Shown one piece after another: positions 1 through 6,582 of a stretch of DNA of 64,000 bases. Position 1 is the first letter of the stretch, and each line of letters starts with the position of its first letter. The DNA comes from Thiovibrio sp964588325 (GTDB lineage: Bacteria; Desulfobacterota; Desulfobulbia; Desulfobulbales; Desulfurivibrionaceae), in assembly GCA_964588325.1 (NCBI GenBank), contig CAZPOR010000005.1, forward strand, positions 148,093 to 212,092, written 5' to 3'. The position numbers and the translations under genes were made by a program. A model generated the notes under the pieces. The model had not been told where the DNA came from and did no database searches. It worked only from the letters and a program-made list of their open reading frames with translations.

Positions 1-142
1 GAGCACGAAGGGGTTTTTGGGTAAGAAACGGGCCGGGGTACCGAAAGAAATCGCGGCTGAAGCCGCTCCTACCCGCGCCCTCCTCTTTCGTGGATTTCGT
101 GGCTGAAAATAAAAAAACCTTCGTGGCCTTCGTGGTCGAAAA
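1..142. repeat. CACGAAG-arm element, copy 1 (left end cut by window)
   Basis: The first bases (gagcacgaagg) are the end of a left arm. The right arm (ccttcgtggccttcgtgg) lies near 118-137. The interior holds a REP palindrome at 51-75 and the string tttcgtggctgaaaat, which recurs near 2025-2040. Most arms in this window follow the pattern CACCACGAAGGACACGAAG, with its reverse complement at the other end. No protein is credible here: the His/Glu/Gly-rich peptides in these frames are translations of the repeat. Confidence 0.7.
51..75. repeat. REP palindrome, GGAGCGGCTTCAGCCGCGA family
   Basis: The stem tcgcggctgaagccgc is followed by tcctaccc. The same unit occurs inverted at 1991-2014 and as a head-to-head pair at 52539-52603. 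It resembles REP elements described in gammaproteobacteria that end in a GTAGGAGC-type head. No REP-associated transposase is in the window. Confidence 0.75.
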
Positions 143-172
143 AAAGTGCTGAGGGCCGAGGGGAAAAGCTGT

Positions 173-298
173 TACCACGAAGGACACGAAGAGCACGAAG
201 GTTTTTTGTTTTTCCCGCCGCCTCGGTCGTACGCACCGGCACCCCCGGCGCCCTGTTGTTCGACCCTTTTTCAACTTCGTGTCCTTCGTGGTGCAAAC
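173..298. repeat. CACGAAG-arm element, copy 2
   Basis: The left arm starts at 173 (taccacgaaggacacgaaga) and the right arm ends near 298 (acttcgtgtccttcgtggtg). The interior of about 70 bp is GC-rich and non-coding, and loosely resembles the interiors at 4363-4465 and 6450-6535. The right end is followed by a string of CCTCAGCACTC-like units that runs to within a few bases of the stop codon of the downstream minus-strand ATPase. Confidence 0.75.
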
Positions 299-329
299 CT
301 CAGTCCTCAGCACTCGACCTTACAGCCCT

Positions 330-1481
330 CTAAAAAATCTCCCCGGCCCACAACGCCTCGCGGAAATAACTCACCGGCATGATCTCTATCCCTTCCTCGG
401 TGCGGCGCACCTTTGCTTCCAGGCAGACCACGATGGCGCGGCCCACATCCTGCTGATCCTGCTTCAGCGCCCTGATGCCCTTAAGGTGATCGGAGGTGAT
501 TCTGGACACGGCCTTTGCCTCGATGACCAGGGCCAGATCATTGATGACGAAATCCACCTCATGGCCGCTTGCCAGCCGCCAGTAGCTCAATTCGGCAAAG
601 GTGTCGGAATAGAGATTGTATGCGTCCAGCTCGTGGAAACACCAATTTTCAAAGGCCTTGCCGAACAGCTCCGAACCGGGCTCAAGATTCCCTCTCTTGG
701 CCAGAAAATTCACGACGCCGATGTCGGAAAAATAGAATTTCGGCGAGGAAACAACCCGGCGCTTGGGACGCTTGCGGTACGCAGGCAGCCACTTGCCCAG
801 CAAGGTGTCGGTGAGGATGGCGAAGTATTCCTTGATGGTCTGACTGGAGACCCCGCAATCGCGGGCCATGGTGGAATAGTTGACCTGCTCGGTATCGGAA
901 AGCGCGGCCAGGTTCAGGAAACCGGAAAACACCGGCAGATTGCGCACCAACCCTTCGGCCGCCACTTCCTCCTTGAGATAGTCGGCGACATAGGCGTTCA
1001 GGCGTTTTTTCGGATTGGCCGCGAGATAGATGCTGGGCAGGTAGCCATGGTTGAGCATCCGGGTCAGATCCCAATCCGCGCCCAACTCGCGGGAGACAAA
1101 GCCCCGCAATTCGTAGCGCATGGCCCGGCCGCCCAGCAGGTTGGCATGCCCCCGCCGCATCTTGCGCGCGCTGGAGCCGCAGAGGGCAAAGCGCACCTGC
1201 AGATTTTCATGCAGCCATTGCACCTCGTCGAGCAACCCCGGCACTTTTTGCACCTCGTCCACCACGACAAAACGCGGGGGATTTTTCTGCGCCTGCAATT
1301 CCTGGCGCAGCAACTCCGGCCGCTCAAGATAGCGCCGGTATTCTTCCGCCTTCAGCAAATCAACCCAGTACGCATCGGGATAGGCTTCGCGCAACAGGGT
1401 GGTTTTTCCGGTTTGCCTCGGCCCCCACAGAAAAAAGGTCTCGGCGCCGGGAGCAGGCAGATGCAACTGTCGAGTAATCAT
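330..1481 (-). CDS. AAA+ ATPase with DUF4143 C-terminal domain
   Basis: This 383-residue protein has an N-terminal P-loop ATPase (Walker A GPRQTGKTT near residues 20-28, Walker B VVVDEVQK near 73-80). The C-terminal DUF4143 region carries a predicted winged helix (DCGVSSQTIKEYF) and a nuclease-like ending (SGHEVDFVINDLALVIEAKA), typical of this family. The cellular role of these ATPases is not established; many are scattered in accessory DNA and show signs of transfer. Transcription is on the minus strand, with a short inverted repeat about 100 bp upstream of the start. The stop codon sits beside the CTCAGCACTC tail of a CACGAAG element. A second member is at 53438-54607. Family call is secure; function unknown. 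Confidence 0.9.
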   Translation of the reverse strand: MITRQLHLPAPGAETFFLWGPRQTGKTTLLREAYPDAYWVDLLKAEEYRRYLERPELLRQELQAQKNPPRFVVVDEVQKVPGLLDEVQWLHENLQVRFALCGSSARKMRRGHANLLGGRAMRYELRGFVSRELGADWDLTRMLNHGYLPSIYLAANPKKRLNAYVADYLKEEVAAEGLVRNLPVFSGFLNLAALSDTEQVNYSTMARDCGVSSQTIKEYFAILTDTLLGKWLPAYRKRPKRRVVSSPKFYFSDIGVVNFLAKRGNLEPGSELFGKAFENWCFHELDAYNLYSDTFAELSYWRLASGHEVDFVINDLALVIEAKAVSRITSDHLKGIRALKQDQQDVGRAIVVCLEAKVRRTEEGIEIMPVSYFREALWAGEIF

Positions 1482-1581
1482 TGCGCCTTTCTTTTTGCCT
1501 CACGGGAAATTGAAAATAGGGACAGCGTCAAACGCCGGAAACAGAATTCCATTAATTTTCGTATAGCTGTTTTACCGGATA

Positions 1582-1602
1582 ATTTCAAATGCAACTTGAA
1601 AT
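1582..1602. promoter_or_regulatory. Inverted repeat upstream of the DUF4143 ATPase
   Basis: Arms ATTTCAA and TTGAAAT flank a 7-nt centre (atgcaac) in an AT-rich patch upstream of the gene starting at 1481. It could be an operator. The second DUF4143 gene also has an inverted repeat upstream, although its sequence differs. Confidence 0.4.
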
Positions 1603-1745
1603 ATACTTGATATTTATGACCGTAACCCTGGCGTCAGTCCTGTTTGTTGACGTTTTTTTTCACCACGACGGGTTTTGGGTAAAAAGAACTGCCGGGGAAT
1701 TCAGGAGTCATTCCGATTCTATTTCGAAGCGGCAATAGTCAGTCA

Positions 1746-1969
1746 CCTCCGGCAAAGCCGGAGGCTTGACGGTTGCTGGCCCCTCAAAGGGGCCTGACCG
1801 CAACCGGGTACAGACACTACCTTGTGCTTTCCGCCGTCTTTCCGGCGAAAGCCGGAATCCAGTGTCTTTTTTCCTGGTTCCCGGCTTTCGCCGGGAAGAC
1901 ATGCTTTACTTTACATGAAACCATTCCCGGAACTGTCAAACTTTACGAGTCCCCCGGCAAAGCCGGGGG
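1746..1969. repeat. Cluster of hairpins and palindromic repeats
   Basis: The 600 bp between the ATPase start and the TonB receptor stop contain no credible gene. They hold cctccggcaaagccggagg (1746-1764), a nested structure with outer stem GGTTGC/GCAACC (1771-1776 with 1800-1805) around GGCCCC/GGGGCC, an inverted pair of ccggcgaaagccgg units (1836-1900), and cccccggcaaagccggggg (1951-1969). The last unit resembles the first, with the other hairpins between them, so the block may be a structured, MITE-like unit with related ends. Confidence 0.6.
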
Positions 1970-1990
1970 TTTACCTTAAGGAAATTATGC

Positions 1991-2073
1991 GGGTAGGAGC
2001 GGCTTCAGCCGCGATTTCTTGCGGTTTCGTGGCTGAAAATCAAGAAAAGCTTCGTGCGCTTCGTGGTGCAAAC
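1991..2073. repeat. CACGAAG-arm element, copy 3 (right part) with nested REP
   Basis: A REP palindrome (1991-2014) is followed by ggtttcgtggctgaaaat and the right arm cttcgtgcgcttcgtggtgc (about 2050-2069). The CTCAGCACTCAACCCTCA tail then runs into the stop codon of the TonB receptor at 2090-2092. Its interior matches copy 1. Confidence 0.7.
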
Positions 2074-2089
2074 TCTCAGCACTCAACCC

Positions 2090-4231
2090 TCAAAACCGAT
2101 ACTGCCAGACCAGGGTGGCGCTGAGCGGCGGACCGTCCACCGGGCCGAAGAGATCGGGCTGCTGGTACTCCTGGTCCAGGAGGTTGCGGATGGTCAGGGT
2201 CACGGTATCGCGGTCGGGGAAAAAGCCGGGCCTGCGGTAGCTCAGGTCCACCAGCAGGGGGGAAGCGTAACTTCCTTCCATGGCTCCCTTGTCGTAGCTG
2301 TAACGGATGGGACCGCCGGTGCGGGCATTGAGCCGCACGGCATGGGCGGCGGTCGGCCGCCAGAGAAGACCGAGGCTGGCCAGCCACTCCGGCCCCTGCT
2401 CCACCGGCACCTCCCAGGTCTCGTACACCGAGGAGGGAGTGCCGTCGGAACCGATGAAGGGAAAGAGCAAGCCGCGGAAATTCTCCTCACCGCCGTTGCC
2501 GGCAAAGGCGGAAAACGCTCCATGGAGGGTGAGGGTGCGATGCAGCTCCATGGAGCCGGCCACCTCCCCGCCGGAGAGGTTCCGGGTTGCGGGCAGGGAG
2601 AGACCGCCGTAGGGATTCTCGGCGCGGTGGTTATCCAGGCGGCTGTGGAACAGGGTGAGTTCAAGTTGGCCGCCGGAGGCCGGAGTCCAGAGGAGCTGAC
2701 CGCTTACGGTGCGGACCGCCTCGGCTTCGAAGCGCTGGTTGTCGAAGAGCTGGCTTGAGTAGGGGCTGCGATAGGAGGTGCCGTAGGTTGCCTTCAAACG
2801 CAACTGTTCGGTCAGCGGCCGGTGGAAACCCAGGGTGTAGCTGTGGGTGGCCTCGTACTGGCTGTGGTCATCCAGCCGCCCGCCGAGCCACCATTCGGTC
2901 TCGCCCCACTGGTAGCGGAACTGGCCAAAGAGCGAACCGAGGCTGTTGCTGAAATCCGCTTGCACCACCCGTGGGACAAGGGGCAGGAAGAGCGCCTCGT
3001 CGGGGGTGAGGAAGCTGGGCAGAAAGCCGTCGCGCACCATGGCGCCGTCCACCCGGTTGTGGCGCCAGGAGGCGCCGGTGGTGAGCAGGCCCCGGGAAAG
3101 CAGCCGCCGGTCCCAGAGCAGCGCAAGCTCGCTCACCTGGTTCCACTGCCGGCGCTCGATGTTGGCGTCGCGCACCTCATAGCCGGTCTCCTGCACAAAG
3201 CCGGTGAGGGTATAGTGGCTTGGCCCATACTCCTTGCTGGCCGTGGCCTTGAGCAGATTGACCGGCGTTTTCTTGGCCCCGTCCCAGCGGATGGATTCGT
3301 CGCTGCTGGCCATGGCGTAGCGCCGGGTGAAATCGGACCAGCGGCCTGTGAGATGGAGCCAGTCGCCGTACTGCAGGGTGCCAACCGCCTCGGCAAACTC
3401 GGAGGAATCCACGCTGTCGGCGGCGCGTTGGCCGGATTGACGCTCCTCCACGGAAATGCCGGGGTCATGGAATTGCTGCCGCAGGCCGGAAAGGGCGAGA
3501 AAACCGTCCCATTGCTGTTCTGCCCGGCCCCAGGCAAGGGTGGCGCCGCCGAGGCCCTCGCTGCCGGCCATGAGGCCGGCTTCGGTTCCGGGCTGCTGCC
3601 GGCCGCGCCGAGGCACCAGATTGACCACCCCGCCGAAGGCGTCCGGCCCCCAGAGCACCGAACCCGGGCCGCGGACGATCTCCACCCGCTCCACCGCCGC
3701 CAGCGAGAGTTCCTGATCGAGCGGCGCGAAACTCTTGGTCACATCGGTGGTCATGGGCACCCCGTCGTAGAGAAAGAGGATGGAGTCCCGCATGCCGCGC
3801 AGGTAGGGCACACTGCCGCGGCCGCCGGAGGCGATGAAAAAGCCCGGCTGGTCGGCCAGCAGCTCGGCCAGGGTGCGCCAGCCGTTGTGTTCGATGGTTT
3901 CGCGGGAAACCACCGAGACCATGGCCGGAGCGGTGGTGGGCGACTCGGGATGGCGGGAGGCCACGGTCACCATCGGCGCGGACTCGCCAACAAACATGAG
4001 CATGGTCTCGGTCAGGGGATCATCGCCCGTCAGAGCGCTGCTCGGGACAGCGGCAACGGAGACAACATTCAATTCTGTCCCCAATACCGCGACGGTCTCG
4101 GCCGGGTCGCCCGCCCAGACCGTGACGGGATTGGCGAGGAGAAGAAACAGGGAAAAAAGAGTACTGAGGGCTGAGCAGTGGCGCCGCTGCCCCATGTTGG
4201 TCTTTTCTTGCTGTCCGCTTTGCATGCTCAT
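2090..4231 (-). CDS. TonB-dependent outer membrane receptor
   Basis: The protein is about 713 residues with a signal peptide (hydrophobic stretch STLFSLFLLLANPVTVWA). A plug domain follows (VSVVSRETIEHNGWRTLAEL, YLRGMRDSILFLYDGVP, VERVEIVRGPGSVLWG) and then a long beta-barrel ending in aromatic residues (WQYRF). Such receptors take up siderophores, cobalamin, heme or glycans using energy from TonB; the substrate cannot be read from sequence. I chose ATG 4231 because GGGAAGAG lies just upstream; 4255, 4225 and 4195 are alternatives, and the frame further upstream only translates repeat DNA. It is the last gene of a minus-strand set with a sigma54 regulator, histidine kinase and binding protein, so it is probably their regulatory output. 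Its TGA stop lies inside the repeat tail. Confidence 0.9.
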   Translation of the reverse strand: MSMQSGQQEKTNMGQRRHCSALSTLFSLFLLLANPVTVWAGDPAETVAVLGTELNVVSVAAVPSSALTGDDPLTETMLMFVGESAPMVTVASRHPESPTTAPAMVSVVSRETIEHNGWRTLAELLADQPGFFIASGGRGSVPYLRGMRDSILFLYDGVPMTTDVTKSFAPLDQELSLAAVERVEIVRGPGSVLWGPDAFGGVVNLVPRRGRQQPGTEAGLMAGSEGLGGATLAWGRAEQQWDGFLALSGLRQQFHDPGISVEERQSGQRAADSVDSSEFAEAVGTLQYGDWLHLTGRWSDFTRRYAMASSDESIRWDGAKKTPVNLLKATASKEYGPSHYTLTGFVQETGYEVRDANIERRQWNQVSELALLWDRRLLSRGLLTTGASWRHNRVDGAMVRDGFLPSFLTPDEALFLPLVPRVVQADFSNSLGSLFGQFRYQWGETEWWLGGRLDDHSQYEATHSYTLGFHRPLTEQLRLKATYGTSYRSPYSSQLFDNQRFEAEAVRTVSGQLLWTPASGGQLELTLFHSRLDNHRAENPYGGLSLPATRNLSGGEVAGSMELHRTLTLHGAFSAFAGNGGEENFRGLLFPFIGSDGTPSSVYETWEVPVEQGPEWLASLGLLWRPTAAHAVRLNARTGGPIRYSYDKGAMEGSYASPLLVDLSYRRPGFFPDRDTVTLTIRNLLDQEYQQPDLFGPVDGPPLSATLVWQYRF

Positions 4232-4274
4232 CTCTTCCCGTCCCTCTCCACTCATTCCTGTTGCCCTGCCCTTT

Positions 4275-4303
4275 TCAAACTTCGTGCGCTTCGTGGTGCA
4301 ACC
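4275..4303. repeat. CACGAAG right arm, solo copy 4
   Basis: The arm cttcgtgcgcttcgtggtgc lies just upstream (minus strand) of the TonB receptor start region. The matching left arm is not adjacent. Together with copy 5 it fills the gap between the response regulator and the receptor. Confidence 0.65.
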
Positions 4304-4334
4304 CCATCCAGCCATCACTTTTCAACCCTCTTTG

Positions 4335-4490
4335 TTCACCACGAAGGACACGAAGAGCACGAAGTTTTTTTGTTTTCTTCCGGGCAGACTCATCGTGGCA
4401 GGGCGGTTCCTCCTGCCATACGCACCGCCTACCCCTGCGCCTTGCTGTGCAACCCTTTGTAATCCTTCGTGCGCTTCGTGGTGCAAAACC
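4335..4490. repeat. CACGAAG-arm element, copy 5
   Basis: The left arm is ttcaccacgaaggacacgaa (from 4335) and the right arm cttcgtgcgcttcgtggtgc ends near 4485. The interior of about 100 bp (cggttcctcctgccatacgc, then tgtgcaaccctttgtaatcc) is closely similar to copy 7 (6427-6563). The two are therefore copies of one short non-autonomous element rather than independent simple repeats. It ends about 10 bp from the stop codon of the response regulator. Confidence 0.8.
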
Positions 4491-4497
4491 TCACCCC

Positions 4498-5934
4498 TCA
4501 TTCCTCCGGCTTCTGCCTCCTCACCACAATCCGCTGCACCCGCACCGAAAAGCCGGGGCCTGGCGGTGCGGCCGGCCCCTCCTCCAGCAGGCCAAGCAGG
4601 GTGCGGAAACGCTGCCGGCTCACGTTGAGCAGGCGGGACGCGCTGCTTTGGTTGCCGGCGGTCAGATCCAGGGCCTGGCGGACGATGCTGCGCTGGAGTT
4701 CTTCGTAATCGATGCCGGTGGCGGGCAGCCGGAACGGCTCACCGTCCGCCGCAGCCACGGCCCCCGGCTGGAGGCCCAACTGGGGGAAATCATCGGCGGT
4801 CAGGGGGAGCGTCACGCCGCCTTTCAGAATCGTGGCCCGTTCCACCATATTGAAGAGTTCCCGCACGTTGCCGGGCCAGGGGTATTCCTGCAGCAACCGC
4901 TGGGCAGCCGGGGTAAGGATCTCTCCCGCCACCTTCGGCCCGCCGATTTTTTCCAGACCGTGGCGCACCAGGGGAGCGATGTCCTGCTTGCGTTCCCTGA
5001 GGGGCGGCAGGTGGATCGGAAAGACGGCCAGCCGGTAATAGAGATCCTCCCGGAAGGAGCCCTCCCCGCAAAGCCGCGTCAGATCCCGGTTGGTGGCGCA
5101 AACGAGCCGGCAGCCCACCGGAATTTCCTGATGGCCGCCCACCCGCTGAACGCTTTTCTCCTGAATGGCCCGGAGCAGCTTGGCCTGGGCCTCGATGGGC
5201 AGCTCGCCTATTTCGTCGAGAAAGAGGGTGCCGCCGGCCGCGAACTCGAATTTGCCGGGCCGGGCCTTGTCGGCGCCGGTAAAGGCCCCTTTTTCGTGGC
5301 CGAAAAGCTCCGACTCAAGAAGAGATGGCGCCATGGCGGCGCAGTTCACCGCGACAAAGCGCTCATGACAGCGGCTGCTCGCCTGGTGGATGAGCCGGGC
5401 CACCACCTCCTTGCCGGTGCCGGACTCGCCGGTGAGGAGCACCGTGGCTTCGCTGGCCGCCACCTTCACCGCCAGGTCGTGGACCGTGGCCATGGCTGCC
5501 GAGGCAAAAATAAGCGGTCCGCCGCCCACGCCGATGACCTCCTTCTTCAAGCGGATATTCTCCGCCATGAGCCGTCGCACTCCCAAAGCGCGCTCCACCG
5601 CGAGCAGCACCGCAGGCTCGGCAAAAGGCTTGACCAGATAGTCGGCCGCGCCGAGGCGCAAGGCCTCCACCGCCGACTCCAGGTTGGCAAAGGCGGTGAT
5701 GAAGATCACCGGACACCCCAGCTCCCGTTCGCGGATGGCGGCCAACAGCTCAAAGCCGCTCATGCCCTCCATGCGGATGTCCGAGACGACCAAATCCACC
5801 GCCTCCTCTTCGAGCAGGGCCACGGCCGCCTCGCCGCTGGCCGCCTCGCAGGCCTGATGGCCGGCAGCCTCCAGCATGAGCCGGAGAATCACCCGGATTT
5901 TCTCTTCGTCGTCAACGATCAGTATGCGAGCCAT
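4498..5934 (-). CDS. Sigma54-dependent response regulator (NtrC family)
   Basis: This 478-residue regulator has three domains. The receiver has phosphoacceptor D52 (SDIRMEG) and K102. The AAA+ activator domain has Walker A GESGTGKE at 169-176, the sigma54-contact loop GAFTGA at 216-221 and Walker B GGTLFLDE at 234-241. A Fis-type helix-turn-helix lies near residues 420-455. Once phosphorylated it should remodel sigma54 RNA polymerase at -24/-12 promoters. The histidine kinase at 6583-8016 is the likely partner, although a GxxExxY cassette and a repeat element separate them. The downstream TonB receptor is the likely target. I found no convincing sigma54 promoter by eye in the adjoining gaps. 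Full length and intact. Confidence 0.95.
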   Translation of the reverse strand: MARILIVDDEEKIRVILRLMLEAAGHQACEAASGEAAVALLEEEAVDLVVSDIRMEGMSGFELLAAIRERELGCPVIFITAFANLESAVEALRLGAADYLVKPFAEPAVLLAVERALGVRRLMAENIRLKKEVIGVGGGPLIFASAAMATVHDLAVKVAASEATVLLTGESGTGKEVVARLIHQASSRCHERFVAVNCAAMAPSLLESELFGHEKGAFTGADKARPGKFEFAAGGTLFLDEIGELPIEAQAKLLRAIQEKSVQRVGGHQEIPVGCRLVCATNRDLTRLCGEGSFREDLYYRLAVFPIHLPPLRERKQDIAPLVRHGLEKIGGPKVAGEILTPAAQRLLQEYPWPGNVRELFNMVERATILKGGVTLPLTADDFPQLGLQPGAVAAADGEPFRLPATGIDYEELQRSIVRQALDLTAGNQSSASRLLNVSRQRFRTLLGLLEEGPAAPPGPGFSVRVQRIVVRRQKPEE

Positions 5935-5972
5935 GGTTCCTTTTCCGCCGCTTCTGTCCCCTGCTGTGTTTT

Positions 5973-6410
5973 TTCACCACGAAGCACACGAAGGGCACGA
6001 AGATTTTTATAAAACAAACCGCTTTATGCCGTGTTGCAACAACACCACGTTAAAATTGAGCAGCAGGCCAATGCCTAGATTCGCCAGCTTCATGTAGGTC
6101 AGGAGTTGCGCTTCATGGATTTTCCTGATTGCATCCACACTCTTCAACTCAACGATAAGCAAATCCCCCACCACTATATCCGCGCGATAGCCACAATCCA
6201 AGCGTACACCCTTATATGTCACAGGAAGAGGATGCTGGAGTTTAAACTCCAGTCCAACTGTTTTCAATTCATGAGCAAGACACTGTTCATAGGTCGATTC
6301 CAGGAGACCAGGCCCAAGCTGACGATGGACTTCGAGGGCACAAGCGATCACCCGGTTCGAGAGTTGATCAAATTTCATTTTCGTGTCCTTCGTGCGCTTC
6401 GTGGTGCAAA
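5973..6410. mobile_element. CACGAAG-arm element, copy 6, carrying a GxxExxY gene
   Basis: The left arm (caccacgaagcacacgaagg, about 5975-6004) and right arm (tcgtgtccttcgtgcgcttc to gtggtgc, about 6379-6408) are inverted repeats. They sit almost flush against one complete gene: its stop codon is at 6007-6009 and its start codon at 6376-6378. On the minus strand the right arm supplies AAGGA at Shine-Dalgarno distance from the ATG. The other copies in the window have the same arms but short non-coding interiors. This looks like a gene-bearing cassette with gene-less relatives; whether it is mobile is inference. Confidence 0.65.
6007..6378 (-). CDS. GxxExxY family protein (PD-(D/E)XK-like fold)
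   Basis: This 123-residue protein matches the GxxExxY family: the motif appears as GPGLLESTYE (residues 22-31), with a probable nuclease core YRADIVVGDLLIVELKSV and a C-terminal segment LGLLLNF-like (LGIGLLLNFNVVLLQHGIKR). The family is assigned to a PD-(D/E)XK-like fold (Pfam PDDEXK_3). Its function is unknown to me; D and ExK of the putative active site are present. The gene lies between a kinase and its regulator, which is not a natural operon position. Both ends abut inverted CACGAAG arms, and its ribosome-binding site is part of the right arm. This suggests arrival as a cassette. Confidence 0.85.
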   Translation of the reverse strand: MKFDQLSNRVIACALEVHRQLGPGLLESTYEQCLAHELKTVGLEFKLQHPLPVTYKGVRLDCGYRADIVVGDLLIVELKSVDAIRKIHEAQLLTYMKLANLGIGLLLNFNVVLLQHGIKRFVL

Positions 6411-6426
6411 TTCAGCTCTCTTTTTT

Positions 6427-6563
6427 GACCACGAAGGACACGAAGGGGGGGGTTTTTAGGGCAAACTCATGGCGGCAGGCCGGTTCCTCCCGCCGCACGC
6501 ACCGGCTGCCCTGCTGTGCAACCCTTTGTAATCCTTCGTGCGCTTCGTGCGCTTCGTGGTGAA
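6427..6563. repeat. CACGAAG-arm element, copy 7
   Basis: The left arm is gaccacgaaggacacgaagg (from 6427). The right arm near 6536-6561 carries an extra gcgcttcgt repeat unit. The interior shares cggttcctcc, acgcaccgg and tgtgcaaccctttgtaatcc with copy 5. The tail CCTCAGCACTCAACCCTCAA overlaps the stop codon of the histidine kinase. Confidence 0.8.
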
Positions 6564-6582
6564 AACCCTCAGCACTCAACCC

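Noticed and set aside
173..298. CRISPR array
   Set aside because: Units are only 9-19 bp, the copies are inverted as well as direct, and there are no regular spacers or cas genes.
1..300. Small frames rich in His-Glu-Gly (HEGHE type)
   Set aside because: They are translations of the CACGAAGG repeat in different frames; the same peptides recur at every element copy.
279..1610. 443-codon open frame on the plus strand
   Set aside because: Antisense to the DUF4143 ATPase; no recognisable domain.
4261..6012. 583-codon open frame on the plus strand
   Set aside because: Antisense to the sigma54 regulator and extended by repeat DNA at both ends; no motifs.
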